In this document: positions 15,631 to 22,270 of the stretch, piece after piece | How positions within the stretch are numbered: the stretch's first letter is position 1 | How the letters are laid out: every line of letters begins with the position of its first letter | Assembly (NCBI GenBank): GCA_964440605.1 | Contig: CAYTSW010000022.1 | Span: 1-28,990 of the forward strand | Origin: CAYTSW01 sp964440605 | GTDB lineage: Bacteria > Planctomycetota > Phycisphaerae > Phycisphaerales > UBA1924 | DNA: 28,990 nt | Reading direction: 5' to 3' | The notes under the pieces: model-generated | The model's input: the letters and a program-made list of their open reading frames with translations, nothing else | Database searches by the model: none | Told to the model about the DNA's origin: nothing | Position numbers and translations under genes: made by a program

Positions 15631-15638
15631 CTAAACTC
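15631..15638 (+). promoter_or_regulatory. Possible -10 element (CTAAACTC) before secY
   Basis: CTAAACTC, with TAAACT as a 4/6 -10 match, lies two bases after the rplO stop and 94 bases before the secY ATG. No -35 is clear. The same octamer recurs before rplQ, with relatives before rplD and rpmJ. Confidence 0.35.
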
Positions 15639-15732
15639 GGATTCATCCGCGGGCGATGCCTCGCGGGCGTCCACGCCGCCCCGGCCCACCATCGCACGAA
15701 CCTGACCGCCCACCGCCTTCTCGGGACCCGCC

Positions 15733-17175
15733 ATGCTCCAGGCCATCGCCAACATCTTCAGGATCAAGGACCTCCGCAACAAGGTGCTGTTCACCATCGC
15801 CATGCTGGTGGTGTACCGCATCGGGTTCTGGATCCCGGTGCCCGGCATCAACCAGCAGGCGCTGAGCGACATGTTCCAGGCGGCGACCGAAGAAGGTTCG
15901 GGCCTCGGACGCCTGGCGACCTTTGTCGCGACCTTCTCCGGCGGATCGTTCGGTCAGTCGACGATCTTCGGCCTCGGCATCATGCCGTACATCTCGGCGG
16001 CAATCATCTTCCAGCTCCTCGGATCGGCGTGGGAGCCGCTCAAGCGGCTCAAGGAAGAAGGCCCCACGGGCTTCCAGAAGATCCAGGAGTGGACGCGGTA
16101 CACCACCGTCGGCCTCTGTGTGATCCAGGCCATCGGCTGGCTCTCGTTCATCCAGACGCAGGGCCTCGTCTACCCGAACTGGGCCGGCAACCCGGTCTGG
16201 TGGGTGATGGCGGTGACCGCCATGACCGCCGGCACCGTCTTCCTCATGTGGCTCGGTGAGCAGATCGACAAGTACGGCATCGGCAACGGCGTCTCCCTGA
16301 TCATCACCGCCGGCATCCTCACACAGATGCCCGGTGCGATCATGTGGGTGATCCAGAACTCGCCGCTCTCGGGTCTCGAGATCGGCGGCTTCATGCCCTT
16401 CTCGTATCTCCTGAACATCCAGCCACAGGCCGAGCCGCAACTGACCTGGATGAACCTCATCCTGCTGGTCGCGGCCTTCGTCTTCGTCGTCGCGGGCTGC
16501 ATCGTGATGACCGTCGCCCAGCGCCGCATCCCCGTGCAGCAGGCCAAGCACACCCGCGGGCGCCGCGTCTTCGGCGGGCAGCGCTCCTACCTGCCCCTGC
16601 GGGTGAACCACGGCGGTGTGATGCCGATCATCTTCGCTTCCTCGCTCATGATCTTCCCCGCCGTCGTCTTCGGATGGCTCGGCGAGGCGATGGGCGACTC
16701 AGGCGGCGGCTTCGCCAGCAAGCTCGGCACGTGGTTCGACATCGGCGAACTGCCCTACGTCCTCGCGTACATCGTGATGGTCTACTTCTTCAGCTACTTC
16801 TGGACGACCGTGCAGTTCAACCCCGAGGACATGTCCAAGCAGCTCCGCGAGAACGGGTCGTTTATCCCCGGCCTGCGCCCCGGCCCCCGCACCGCTGAGT
16901 ATCTCGAGACGGTGATGGAACGCATCACCTACGTCGGCGCCGGCTTCCTGGCGATCATCGCGGTCATCCCGATGATCGTCTACAAGGAACTGAACATCGA
17001 CTTCATCGTCGCCAACTTCCTCGGCGGCACGGGCCTGCTTATCGTCGTCTCCGTGGGTCTGGACTTCATCCAGCGGATCGAAGCCAACCTGCTGATGCGC
17101 AACTACGCGGGCTTCCTCGGCGCCGATGATCGCGGCGGCAAGGGCGTGCGCATCCGCGGGCCACGCTCCAACTGA
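15733..17175 (+). CDS. secY: Protein translocase subunit SecY
   Basis: The 480-residue integral membrane protein is the channel subunit of the SecYEG translocon. The start MLQAIANIFRIKDLRNKVLFTIAMLVVYRIGFWIPVPGIN covers TM1, and about ten hydrophobic segments follow. FGLGIMPYISAAIIFQLL is the TM2b region, and YGIGNGVSLIITAGI is the highly conserved TM4-5 part. The cytosolic loop with QQAKHTRGRRVFGGQRSYLPLRVNHGGVMPIIFA lies in the ribosome/SecA-binding zone, and FNPEDMSKQLRENGSFIPGLRPG follows TM8. No strong Shine-Dalgarno is visible. It lies at its usual place after rplO, but adk, which often follows, is missing; map starts about 17 bases downstream. Confidence 0.97.
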   Translation: MLQAIANIFRIKDLRNKVLFTIAMLVVYRIGFWIPVPGINQQALSDMFQAATEEGSGLGRLATFVATFSGGSFGQSTIFGLGIMPYISAAIIFQLLGSAWEPLKRLKEEGPTGFQKIQEWTRYTTVGLCVIQAIGWLSFIQTQGLVYPNWAGNPVWWVMAVTAMTAGTVFLMWLGEQIDKYGIGNGVSLIITAGILTQMPGAIMWVIQNSPLSGLEIGGFMPFSYLLNIQPQAEPQLTWMNLILLVAAFVFVVAGCIVMTVAQRRIPVQQAKHTRGRRVFGGQRSYLPLRVNHGGVMPIIFASSLMIFPAVVFGWLGEAMGDSGGGFASKLGTWFDIGELPYVLAYIVMVYFFSYFWTTVQFNPEDMSKQLRENGSFIPGLRPGPRTAEYLETVMERITYVGAGFLAIIAVIPMIVYKELNIDFIVANFLGGTGLLIVVSVGLDFIQRIEANLLMRNYAGFLGADDRGGKGVRIRGPRSN

Positions 17176-17192
17176 GCAGGGGACGGGTCAAG

Positions 17193-17996
17193 CTGAAGAG
17201 CGAGGCGGACCTCCGCGCCATGGCGCGCGCGGGCCGGCTCGCGGCGGAGATCGTCTGCTCAACGCTGGACGCCGCGACCCCGGGCGTCATGACTCGCGAA
17301 CTCAGCGAGCACGTCGATCGACTGCTCGACGAAGCCGGCGCAGAATCGCTCTTCCGCGGCTACCGCCAGGGCGAGAGTCCGCCCTTCCCGGCTTCGGCGT
17401 GTATCAGCATCAACGATGAAGTCGTGCATGGCGTGCCGGGCGACCGCGTCCTGGAGGCTGGCGATCTCGTGTCGGTCGACGTCGGCCTTCGTCTCGACGG
17501 GTGGTGCGCCGACCGGGCGGAGTCGCGCCTGCTCGAGGGCGGGAGAGGCGACGCCGACCGGCGACGCCTGCTCGAGGGCACACGCCAAGTGCTGCAAAAC
17601 GGCATCGGACAGATCGCGGCCGGTCGGTCGTGGTCGACCGTGGCGATCGCGATGGAGCGCCGGGCGGCAGAGCTCGGACTGGGCATCGTGCGGGAGTTTG
17701 TTGGGCACGGCATCGGCCGAGAGTTGCACGAGCCGCCCCGCGTGCCGTCCTTCTGGAGCGGCGGGGCGTTCAGCGATTTCGTGCTCACGCCGGGTCTGGT
17801 GCTGGCGATCGAGCCGCTGTGCACGCTCGGAGCGGCATCGGATCGGCCGGTGGACGGTCCGCCGAGGCCCACGCCGGTGCGTGTCGGCCCGGACGGCTGG
17901 ACGGTTCGGACGGCGGACGGGTCGACCGGCTGCCACGTCGAGCACACGGTGGCGATCACCGCGCGGGGCCCCATGGTGCTTACTGAGGCGGAATGA
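17193..17996 (+). CDS. map: Type I methionine aminopeptidase
   Basis: This enzyme removes the initiator methionine from nascent chains. All metal and catalytic residues are present (numbering from ATG 17220): His70 in EVVHGVP, Asp87 in SVDVG, Asp98 in WCADRAES, His163 in GHGIGR, His170 in LHEPP, Glu198 in AIEPL and Glu241 in VEHTV. Starting at ATG 17220 would cut off the normal first helix. The codons just upstream encode KSEADLRAMARAGRLAAEIV, matching the usual MetAP N-terminus, but contain no ATG, GTG or TTG. I therefore propose CTG 17193, nine bases after AGGGGA (17178-17183). The strict alternative is 17220-17996 (258 residues). It lies directly after secY, the common order in bacteria. 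Confidence 0.9.
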   Translation: MKSEADLRAMARAGRLAAEIVCSTLDAATPGVMTRELSEHVDRLLDEAGAESLFRGYRQGESPPFPASACISINDEVVHGVPGDRVLEAGDLVSVDVGLRLDGWCADRAESRLLEGGRGDADRRRLLEGTRQVLQNGIGQIAAGRSWSTVAIAMERRAAELGLGIVREFVGHGIGRELHEPPRVPSFWSGGAFSDFVLTPGLVLAIEPLCTLGAASDRPVDGPPRPTPVRVGPDGWTVRTADGSTGCHVEHTVAITARGPMVLTEAE

Positions 17997-18029
17997 AGCC
18001 AATACGCAGGAAATTTGGGGGTCCTGAGC

Positions 18030-18058
18030 CTGACGCGCTGAGGAAGTCGTGCTACAGT
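18030..18058 (+). promoter_or_regulatory. Candidate promoter for rpmJ-rpsM-rpsK-rpoA
   Basis: CTGACG at 18030-18035 (4/6 match to TTGACA) and TACAGT at 18053-18058 (4/6 match to TATAAT) are separated by an ideal 17 bases. They lie in the 201-base map-rpmJ gap, about 140 bases before rpmJ. The -10 falls within CTACAGTC, one of the recurrent octamers. This would give the alpha-operon genes their own transcription start. Confidence 0.5.
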
Positions 18059-18197
18059 CTCTGCCCGCGCCGGCGAGCGGTTCTGCTGTTGTGCGCGGCT
18101 CTTCGATCGATTTTACGTGGTGTCTCACCGTCGAGGTGAGGCGATGGCTCCCGCGGCTCATGTGGATGGGCCGGGCGGGGCTGGAAAGGCCGCTGTC

Positions 18198-18314
18198 ATG
18201 AAGGTTCGTTCGTCCGTCAAACGCATCTGTGCGGACTGCAAGATCATCCGGCGCAAGGGCAAAGTGCGCGTAATCTGCAAGTCGGAGCCGAAGCACAAGC
18301 AGGTGCAGGGCTGA
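18198..18314 (+). CDS. rpmJ: 50S ribosomal protein L36 (bL36), zinc-binding form
   Basis: The 38-residue protein MKVRSSVKRICADCKIIRRK, then KVRVICKSEPKHKQVQG, is a standard bL36. The zinc ligands Cys11, Cys14, Cys27 and His33 are all present (C+ form). It is one of the last proteins to join the 50S subunit. A GTG further upstream opens the frame at 18117, but that extension is not homologous; ATG 18198 is preceded by GAAAGG at 18184-18189. infA, which often lies between map and rpmJ, is absent. Confidence 0.96.
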   Translation: MKVRSSVKRICADCKIIRRKGKVRVICKSEPKHKQVQG

Positions 18315-18395
18315 TCGATCGATCGGCCCGCGAAGTACGCGGTGGGGCTGTCAGGGTGGGGATTGATCGGGTTCATTGGTTTCTGGAGACGCTTC

Positions 18396-18773
18396 ATGCC
18401 TCGTATCTCAGGCGTTGACATTCCCGACCGCAAAAAGGTGCGTTACGCCCTGCGGTACATCCACGGCATCGGGCCCAAATACGCGGACGAGATCATCGTC
18501 AAGCTGTCGATCGATCCCGACAAGCGAGCCATGGAACTCACCGAAGGCGAGATCGCCCAGATCAACGGCCTGCTCGACAGTGAGTACGTCGTCGAGGGCG
18601 GCCTGCGTCGCCAGGTGCAGCAGAACATCCAGCGCCTGCGCGAGGTCCGGGCCTACCGGGGCGAGCGTCACCGCCGCGGCCTGCCGACGCGTGGCCAGCG
18701 GACACGGTGCAACGCACGCACCCGCAAGGGTCGCAAGAAGACGGTGGCCGGCAAGAAGGGCGTCAAGGGCTGA
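18396..18773 (+). CDS. rpsM: 30S ribosomal protein S13 (uS13)
   Basis: The 125-residue uS13 starts MPRISGVDIPDRKKVRYALRYIHGIG and includes the helix-two-turn-helix region and the conserved RGERHRRGLPTRGQRTRCNARTRKG, ending in a lysine-rich tail that reaches P-site tRNA. GGAG at 18385-18388 supports ATG 18396; the frame opens at 18342 with a non-homologous hydrophobic lead that I discard. It follows rpmJ by 81 bases, which contain a short hairpin (CCGCG-AAGTA-CGCGG, 18328-18342). Confidence 0.97.
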   Translation: MPRISGVDIPDRKKVRYALRYIHGIGPKYADEIIVKLSIDPDKRAMELTEGEIAQINGLLDSEYVVEGGLRRQVQQNIQRLREVRAYRGERHRRGLPTRGQRTRCNARTRKGRKKTVAGKKGVKG

Positions 18774-18809
18774 TTCGCACTCTCAGAGCGACTATGGAAC
18801 ACACCAGAC

Positions 18810-19187
18810 ATGGCTAAGCGTCAGAAGAAGCAACGCAAGAACGTCGTCCGGGGCCTGTGCCACGTGAAGGCGACCTTCAACAACACCCTCGTCACCGTCA
18901 CCGATGTCAACGGCGAGACCCTCGCCTGGGACTCGGCGGGGACGATGGGCTTCAAGGGCTCACGCAAGAGCACGCCCTTCGCGGCGACGCGAGCCGGCGA
19001 ATCCTGCGGGCAGAAGGCCCGGAAGATGGGCGTCATTGAGGTCGAGGTCCGCATCAAGGGCGCTGGCCAGGGCCGCGAAGCCGCGGTCAACGGCCTCGCA
19101 TCGACCGGCATCAAGGTGACCGCGGTCGAAGACCGCACGCCGGTGCCGCACAACGGCTGCCGCCCGCGTAAGAAGCGGCGCGTCTGA
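18810..19187 (+). CDS. rpsK: 30S ribosomal protein S11 (uS11)
   Basis: The 125-residue uS11 has VVRGLCHVKATFNNTLVTVTDVNGETLAWDSAG, GFKGSRKSTPFAATRAGE and the C-terminal block VEDRTPVPHNGCRPRKKRRV. It lines the mRNA exit channel on the 30S platform. The PHNG motif contains the Asn-Gly that forms isoaspartate in E. coli S11. Only a weak Shine-Dalgarno (ATGGAA) is visible. rpsD, which usually follows, is absent; instead a 176-base spacer leads to rpoA. Confidence 0.97.
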   Translation: MAKRQKKQRKNVVRGLCHVKATFNNTLVTVTDVNGETLAWDSAGTMGFKGSRKSTPFAATRAGESCGQKARKMGVIEVEVRIKGAGQGREAAVNGLASTGIKVTAVEDRTPVPHNGCRPRKKRRV

Positions 19188-19363
19188 ACGAGCGCTCAGA
19201 ACGGTGGGGGAGGCAGACGTCGAACAGGGGGCGGACTTCGGGTGACGAGGGGGGGTGTTCCTCGTGTGGAAGAAGGGGCGGCCCGCGACCGGCATGCGGG
19301 CGGCTTCCGTGAGCACGCGGGGAGGTTCGTCAATGGAACCGGTGCCGGATTGAGGATTATGAC
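19188..19363 (+). other. rpsK-rpoA spacer with possible structured leader
   Basis: These 176 bases lie where rpsD would be expected and hold no remnant of it that I can see. A nested inverted repeat, GGAAG (19268-19272) with CTTCC (19304-19308) outside and GCCCGC (19281-19286) with GCGGGC (19296-19301) inside, could form a leader structure ahead of rpoA. A G7 run lies near 19245-19251. No U-run and no clear promoter were found. Confidence 0.35.
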
Positions 19364-20380
19364 ATGCGCGTACGTTGGCGCGGGCTGGAACTGCCCTCTC
19401 AGGTCGTCGAGGACAAGAAGTTCTCGACCGAGGACTACGGCCGATTCGTCGTGGAACCCTTCGAACGCGGGTTCGGGAACACCATCGGCAACTCGCTGCG
19501 CCGGGTGCTGCTGTCGTCGCTGGAAGGCGCGGCGGTGACAGCCGTCAAGATCAAGGGCGTTGAGCACGAGTTCTCGGCGTTGCCCGGTGTGCTCGAGGAC
19601 GTCACGGACATCATCCTGAACGTCAAGAACCTCGTCGTGAAGCTCGAGGGCGACGAGCCCAAGACGATGCGTCTGGCGGCTCAGGGCCCGGGCGAGGTCA
19701 CCGCCGATCTCATCGAGGCCGACACCGCCATCACCGTCGCCAGCAAGGATATGGTCATCTGCACGCTCACTGAGGCGGTGGACTTCGAGATGGAGTTGCG
19801 CGTCGGCAAGGGCCGGGGCTACGTCCCGGCCTCCGAGCAGTACAACAACCAGGACGAGCAGGAGATCGGCGTCATTCCCGTTGACGCGATCTACTCGCCC
19901 GTGCAGCGCGTGCGGTACAAGATCGAAGAAACCCGCGTCGGCCAGAAGACCGACTACGACAAGCTCACCATGGAGGTCTGGACCGACGGCACGCAGACGC
20001 CCGAGCTGGCGCTCGTCGAGGCCGGCAAGATCCTCCGCAAGCACCTCAACCCTTTCGTCCAGTACTTCGAGCTCGGCGCCCAGCGCGTCTCGGACGACGC
20101 CGCCGCCGCGGCCTCCGTCGACGACGAGCTCATCCGCAAGCTCAATATGAACGTCGGCGACCTGGATCTCTCAGTCCGCGCCAGCAACTGCCTCGAGTCG
20201 GCCCGCATCGCGACCGTCGCGGAGCTGGTCACCAAGACCGAGGCGGACCTGCTCAAGGTGCGTTCGTTCGGCAAGACGTCGCTGCGAGAAGTCAAGCGGA
20301 AGCTGGCCGAGCTCAACCTGTCGCTGGGCATGGGCCTCCCCGAGGGCTACCAGGCCCCGATGCAGTCCGCCTCGTTCTGA
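19364..20380 (+). CDS. rpoA: DNA-directed RNA polymerase subunit alpha
   Basis: The 338-residue alpha subunit nucleates RNA polymerase assembly. The N-terminal domain has FVVEPFERGFGNTIGNSLRRVLLSSLEG (dimerisation and beta contact, residues 28-55) and VKIKGVEHEFSALPGVLEDV. The C-terminal domain (about 255-325) has LSVRASNCLESARIATVAEL and FGKTSLREVKRKL; Arg272 and Asn275 correspond to E. coli Arg265 and Asn268, which bind UP-element DNA. The linker includes an alanine-rich stretch. GAGG at 19352-19355 precedes ATG 19364. It lies between rpsK and rplQ as in most bacteria, without rpsD. Confidence 0.97.
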   Translation: MRVRWRGLELPSQVVEDKKFSTEDYGRFVVEPFERGFGNTIGNSLRRVLLSSLEGAAVTAVKIKGVEHEFSALPGVLEDVTDIILNVKNLVVKLEGDEPKTMRLAAQGPGEVTADLIEADTAITVASKDMVICTLTEAVDFEMELRVGKGRGYVPASEQYNNQDEQEIGVIPVDAIYSPVQRVRYKIEETRVGQKTDYDKLTMEVWTDGTQTPELALVEAGKILRKHLNPFVQYFELGAQRVSDDAAAAASVDDELIRKLNMNVGDLDLSVRASNCLESARIATVAELVTKTEADLLKVRSFGKTSLREVKRKLAELNLSLGMGLPEGYQAPMQSASF

Positions 20381-20450
20381 CCCCGTTGCTCTGACTGGCT
20401 CTTTCTGAGCGCCCGGGCTTCGCGGCCCGGGCGTGACCCCGGCCGGGGGG

Positions 20451-20458
20451 CTAAACTC
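20451..20458 (+). promoter_or_regulatory. Possible -10 element (CTAAACTC) before rplQ
   Basis: CTAAACTC, identical to the element before secY, lies 47 bases before the rplQ ATG and follows a 9-bp hairpin (20410-20433) after rpoA. The upstream sequence is very GC-rich and shows no -35. Support comes from recurrence. Confidence 0.35.
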
Positions 20459-20505
20459 TCGGCCCACGAGTCCGACCCGCTGACCCTCTTTCTGGAGCCC
20501 TCGCC

Positions 20506-21255
20506 ATGCGCCACCGCAAGGCCGGCTACAAGCTCGGGCGTACCGACGCCCACCGCAAGGCCACCCTTCGCAACATGGCCGCCTCGCTCTTCGAGCACGG
20601 CCAGATCACGACCACGGTTCAGAAGGCCAAGGCCGTCCAGCCGTTCGTCGAGAAGATCGTGACGATCGCCAGGCGAGGCGACATCCACGCCCGCCGCGAG
20701 ATCGAGAAGAAGCTCGGGCGTGACCGCAAGGCGTTCCACTGGCTCTACACGCCCAAGGATGCGACCGACCAGGAGCGCAACATCGTCGACCGCCAGGCCG
20801 ACATGGCCGAGCAGTTCTTCGACATCCCCGACCGGGACGCCGTCGAGCGCAACCGCTATGGCGAAGTCCGCAAGGCGCCGAAGCTGGTCAAGCACATCGT
20901 CGAGAACGTCGCGCCGCGCTTCGCCGACCGCGAGGGCGGGTATACGCGCATCATTCGCCTCGGCGTGCATCGCATCGGCGACGCCGCCGAGATCTGCGTC
21001 CTCCAGTTCGTCGGCGCCGAGGACGGCCCGGAGATCGGCGGGAACTTGTCGCGTCGCCGTCGCAAGGCCGACAACCGCACGGCGTACGCAGCCAAGCTCG
21101 CCGAGGGCTGGGGCGGCGGCAAGGCCAACGAAGCCGCGGCCACCGAGAGCGCGACCGCCGTCGCCGAACCGCCCGCCGACGACGAGCAAGCCGCTCCCGA
21201 AGCTGAAGAGCAGACGGGCAACGACGAGTCGACAAAGGACGAGTCGAAGGGCTGA
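20506..21255 (+). CDS. rplQ: 50S ribosomal protein L17 (bL17), enlarged by insertion and acidic tail
   Basis: bL17 normally has 115-130 residues; this one has 249. Residues 1-74 match the N-terminal half (MRHRKAGYKLGRTDAHRKAT, LRNMAASLFEHGQITTTVQKAKAVQPFVEKIVTIAR). Residues 128-170 match the C-terminal half (LVKHIVENVAPRFADREGGYTRIIRLG, then ICVLQFVG). Between them about 50 residues are inserted, including WLYTPKDATDQERNIVDRQADM and EQFFDIPDRDAVERNRYG. After residue 180 an Arg patch leads into an Ala/Glu/Asp-rich tail. The protein sits near the tunnel exit beside uL22 and uL32. GGAG at 20494-20497 is the ribosome binding site. It is the last gene of the block. Confidence 0.95.
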   Translation: MRHRKAGYKLGRTDAHRKATLRNMAASLFEHGQITTTVQKAKAVQPFVEKIVTIARRGDIHARREIEKKLGRDRKAFHWLYTPKDATDQERNIVDRQADMAEQFFDIPDRDAVERNRYGEVRKAPKLVKHIVENVAPRFADREGGYTRIIRLGVHRIGDAAEICVLQFVGAEDGPEIGGNLSRRRRKADNRTAYAAKLAEGWGGGKANEAAATESATAVAEPPADDEQAAPEAEEQTGNDESTKDESKG

Positions 21256-21283
21256 GCCTCTTCTGACATCGCATCGAATGATC

Positions 21284-21313
21284 AAGCCCCGGGTGAACGT
21301 CCGGGGCTTTTTA
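21284..21313 (+). terminator. Intrinsic terminator after rplQ
   Basis: AAGCCCCGG (21284-21292) pairs with CCGGGGCTT (21301-21309) around an eight-base loop, followed by a T-rich run ending TTTTTATTT. It lies 28 bases after the rplQ stop and closes the long ribosomal transcription block. Confidence 0.92.
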
Positions 21314-21340
21314 TTTGTGCAGCGTGTCCCGCCGGGTGCC

Positions 21341-21435
21341 GGGTGCCGCTGACCTCGGCTTTGCGAGATCAGTGCGTTGGTCGAGCGCGTGTAGGGAAAC
21401 AAGCACCGACCCGCAGAGCCGGGTCAGTGGCACCC
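21341..21435. repeat. REPIN-like inverted pair of palindromic repeats
   Basis: Copy A (21341-21375), read on the minus strand, and copy B (21403-21435), read on the plus strand, are versions of one sequence: GCACYGA, variable stem, CGCARAGC-like loop, variable stem, GTCAGYGGCACCC. Each copy is itself a hairpin. Copy A has CTGATCTCG / CGAGGTCAG around CAAAGC; copy B has GACCCG / CGGGTC around CAGAGC. The stems differ but both stay paired. About 27 unique bases separate them. They lie between the convergent rplQ and FAH-family genes, a typical REP location. On the minus strand, copy B is followed by TTGTTTCCC and may also help terminate the FAH-family gene. Confidence 0.6.
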
Positions 21436-21466
21436 GAAGCATCCGCGTTCAGAGTCGCCCGGGAAG

Positions 21467-22216
21467 TCAGCCGCCGGCCGAACGCACCGGATTGGTCAGC
21501 GTGCCGAGACCCTCGATCGTGATCTCGACCGTGTCCTCATCACGCAGAAACCGCGGCGGCGTCCGCGCCATGCCGACGCCTTCGGGGGTGCCGGTGAGGA
21601 TGACCGTACCGGGGGCGAGCGTGGTATCGCGGCTGAGCTCGGCGATGAGCGTGGCGACAGGGAAGATCATGTCCGCCGTGGAGCCGCGCTGCATCACTTC
21701 GTCGCTAACGCGGGTCTCGAGGGTCAGTCGTCGCGGGTCGGGGACGCGCTCAAGCGGCGTGACGGGCGAGAGGGGGCAGAACGTGTCGAAGCTCTTACCG
21801 CGGCAGAACTGGCCGCCCGAGCCTTCCTTTTGCCACCAGCGGGCCGAGACGTCGTTGGCGATCGCGCATCCGAGCACGGGTCCGCCGGGAGCCAACGCCT
21901 CGTCCGGCGACACGTCGCGGCATCGGCGTCCGATGACGACCGCGAGTTCGCCCTCGAAGTCCACCTGCTCACGATCGGCGCAGATGCGCGGCAGCACGAT
22001 CGGCTCACCATCAAGGATGACGCTCGCAGGATTCTTCGTGAAGACCATCGGGCGCTCGGGTGGGGTCAGGCCCTGTTCGCCGGCGTGTGCGGCGTAGTTG
22101 CGCCCGATGCCGATGATGTGCACGATCGGCAGCACCGAGCCATCCGCGCATCGCACGCGGGCCAGACCGGAGTCGGCGTCGCGGACGACGGTCAGCGTGT
22201 GCGGCGGATTCGACAA
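21467..22216 (-). CDS. Fumarylacetoacetate hydrolase (FAH) family protein
   Basis: The 249-residue protein has the FAH-fold signature set: IIGIGRNYAAHAGE, MVFTKNPASVI, VDFEGELAVVIGRRCRD (metal-binding Glu pair), CAIANDVSARWWQ (metal-binding Asp), GKSFDTFCPL, MIFPVATLIAELS, and ILTGTPEGVGMARTP near the end. Family members act as hydrolases, hydratases, decarboxylases or oxaloacetate tautomerases on 2-keto or 1,3-diketo acids with Mg or Mn; the substrate here cannot be told. The start is uncertain: TTG 22216 gives the usual N-terminus but has no good Shine-Dalgarno, and no ATG fits. It is the last gene of the minus-strand group, 54 bases after the helical-repeat gene, and its pathway need not be related to its neighbours. 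Confidence 0.9.
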   Translation of the reverse strand: MSNPPHTLTVVRDADSGLARVRCADGSVLPIVHIIGIGRNYAAHAGEQGLTPPERPMVFTKNPASVILDGEPIVLPRICADREQVDFEGELAVVIGRRCRDVSPDEALAPGGPVLGCAIANDVSARWWQKEGSGGQFCRGKSFDTFCPLSPVTPLERVPDPRRLTLETRVSDEVMQRGSTADMIFPVATLIAELSRDTTLAPGTVILTGTPEGVGMARTPPRFLRDEDTVEITIEGLGTLTNPVRSAGG

Positions 22217-22249
22217 GGGGCCAATCGGGCGAAGGGCGGGAGTGGTCGT

Positions 22250-22270
22250 GGGGGGGCGGGGGGTGGGGGG
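22250..22270 (+). other. G-rich tract with G-quadruplex potential
   Basis: The plus strand carries G7-C-G6-T-G6 in the 54-base gap between the helical-repeat gene and the FAH-family gene, with two further GGG runs at 22234-22240. This satisfies the usual four-tract quadruplex pattern if the G7 run is split. On the minus-strand mRNA it is a C-rich run, so any quadruplex would form on the template DNA strand. Confidence 0.5.

Noticed and set aside
18117..18197. Longer L36 reading from GTG 18117
   Set aside because: The 27 extra residues are low complexity, and bL36 is invariably about 37-38 residues starting MKVRxSVK.
20410..20433. 9-bp GC hairpin after rpoA as a terminator
   Set aside because: Stem CGCCCGGGC / GCCCGGGCG is perfect, but GTGACCCC follows instead of a U-run, so intrinsic termination is not supported.
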